Part shown: positions 63,617 to 64,000 of the stretch, piece by piece | Numbering within the stretch: the stretch's first letter is position 1 | How the letters are laid out: each line of letters starts with the position of its first letter | Assembly (NCBI RefSeq): GCF_005234135.1 | Contig: NZ_CP039964.1 | Location: 1,617,001-1,681,000, forward strand | Direction of reading: 5' to 3' | Source: Pseudorhodobacter turbinis | Lineage (GTDB): Bacteria > Pseudomonadota > Alphaproteobacteria > Rhodobacterales > Rhodobacteraceae | DNA length: 64,000 nucleotides | Notes under the pieces: generated by a model | Seen by the model: only the letters and a program-made list of their open reading frames with translations | Told to the model about the DNA's origin: nothing | Database searches by the model: none | Position numbers and translations under genes: made by a program

Positions 63617-64000
63617 AGCCTCCTTTAGGTCCGGGGGCGAGATCATTTGTCCGCCAGTCGAGATGTTCCACTTGTACCACGGCATTTCAAATGGCCCCCT
63701 CATTTCTGAACGGACTTAAGCTCCCACTCCAGTGACGGATAGCAACCGCCCCCTTGATGCGACTGCTTGGCTGTCCATTGCGAATATCGCTAGCGTCCCG
63801 CACCACTGCAGCCAGACAACGAGCCTGTTAATTTTAGGCTGTGTCTTGATATCGTGTTGGTCGGCCTTCGTTTTGCCAGAAATGGCCAATATCCCACTCT
63901 GGTCGCAATAAACCGGAGGCCTCCGTGTCATTGAAGCAAACCAGAAACATCAGTCAGCACGCATTCCGTGAGTTCCTCAATCGGATCATCCACCTTACCC
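63617..64000. other. unassigned region at the right edge
   Basis: About 380 bases after the motA-linked gene with no gene I can support. A 71-codon minus-strand frame (63716-63931) and the end of another minus frame overlapping its start are open but not recognisable. A plus-strand GTG at 63925 has an apparent GGAGG site, but that is part of a 12-bp palindrome, CGGAGGCCTCCG (63914-63925). A remnant of a mobile element or the edge of a neighbouring gene are both possible. Confidence 0.4.

Noticed and set aside
63925..64000. A GTG start with GGAGG five bases upstream, running to the window end
   Set aside because: The apparent ribosome-binding site is half of a perfect palindrome, and the 25 visible residues match nothing I recognise.

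Overview
The window looks like a chromosomal segment of a marine alphaproteobacterium of the Rhodobacterales (Roseobacter group). Support: moderately high GC, a CcrM-type GANTC methyltransferase, a DUF1244 protein, a carboxynorspermidine route to polyamines, the alphaproteobacterial flagellar arrangement fliP-fliN-fliH-fliF against fliL-motE-motA, a complete bhcRABCD cluster (beta-hydroxyaspartate cycle) and a PuuD-type urate hydroxylase. I saw no rRNA, tRNA, CRISPR array, intact insertion sequence or prophage.

Region 1 (1-38,344) is mostly core housekeeping. In order it holds: a cut-off RluA-type pseudouridine synthase; free methionine sulfoxide reductase; a thiolase; a STAS/HATPase partner-switch pair; gamma-glutamyltransferase; aroC-pheS; rplT-rpmI; pyruvate kinase; a CaiB-type CoA transferase in an operon with DsbA and a DciA-like protein; mutY; alkB; ccrM; rnhB; a small operon with a membrane-anchored winged-helix protein; nspC and carboxynorspermidine synthase; creA/xthA; an OmpR-type regulator divergent from ribA; an L,D-transpeptidase; a YggS protein; two porin-like genes; leuS-lptE-holA; an HPP-CBS protein; a flavoprotein; and a flagellar export block (lytic transglycosylase, flhA, fliR, flhB, small coiled-coil protein).

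Region 2 (38,345-55,577) is accessory catabolism. First comes a very tight eight-gene operon on the minus strand: polar amino acid ABC transporter, class III aminotransferase, beta-keto acid cleavage enzyme (BKACE), GNAT acetyltransferase and acetylpolyamine-amidohydrolase-like deacetylase, with a divergent LysR regulator. I read it as a candidate, apparently uncharacterised, pathway for an amine or beta-amino acid that may be N-acetylated. Then come a flavin reductase, lrgAB, puuD with a divergent LysR gene, and the full beta-hydroxyaspartate cycle (bhcDCBA with divergent bhcR). Purine breakdown ends in glyoxylate and the cycle consumes glyoxylate, so the puuD neighbourhood may be functional.

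Region 3 (55,655-64,000) returns to motility: fliP, fliN, fliH, fliF on the minus strand; fliL, a small coiled-coil membrane protein, a MotE-like protein, motA and a large secreted repeat-type protein on the plus strand. The last ~380 bases are unassigned.

Regulatory signals read directly: three GANTC sites within 39 bp upstream of ccrM; a CtrA-like box between fliF and fliL; a 12-bp direct repeat in the bhcR-bhcA intergenic region; a tandem 9-bp repeat in front of the LysR gene at 45,185; and several intrinsic terminators. All functions are inferred from sequence by eye; no database search was possible.
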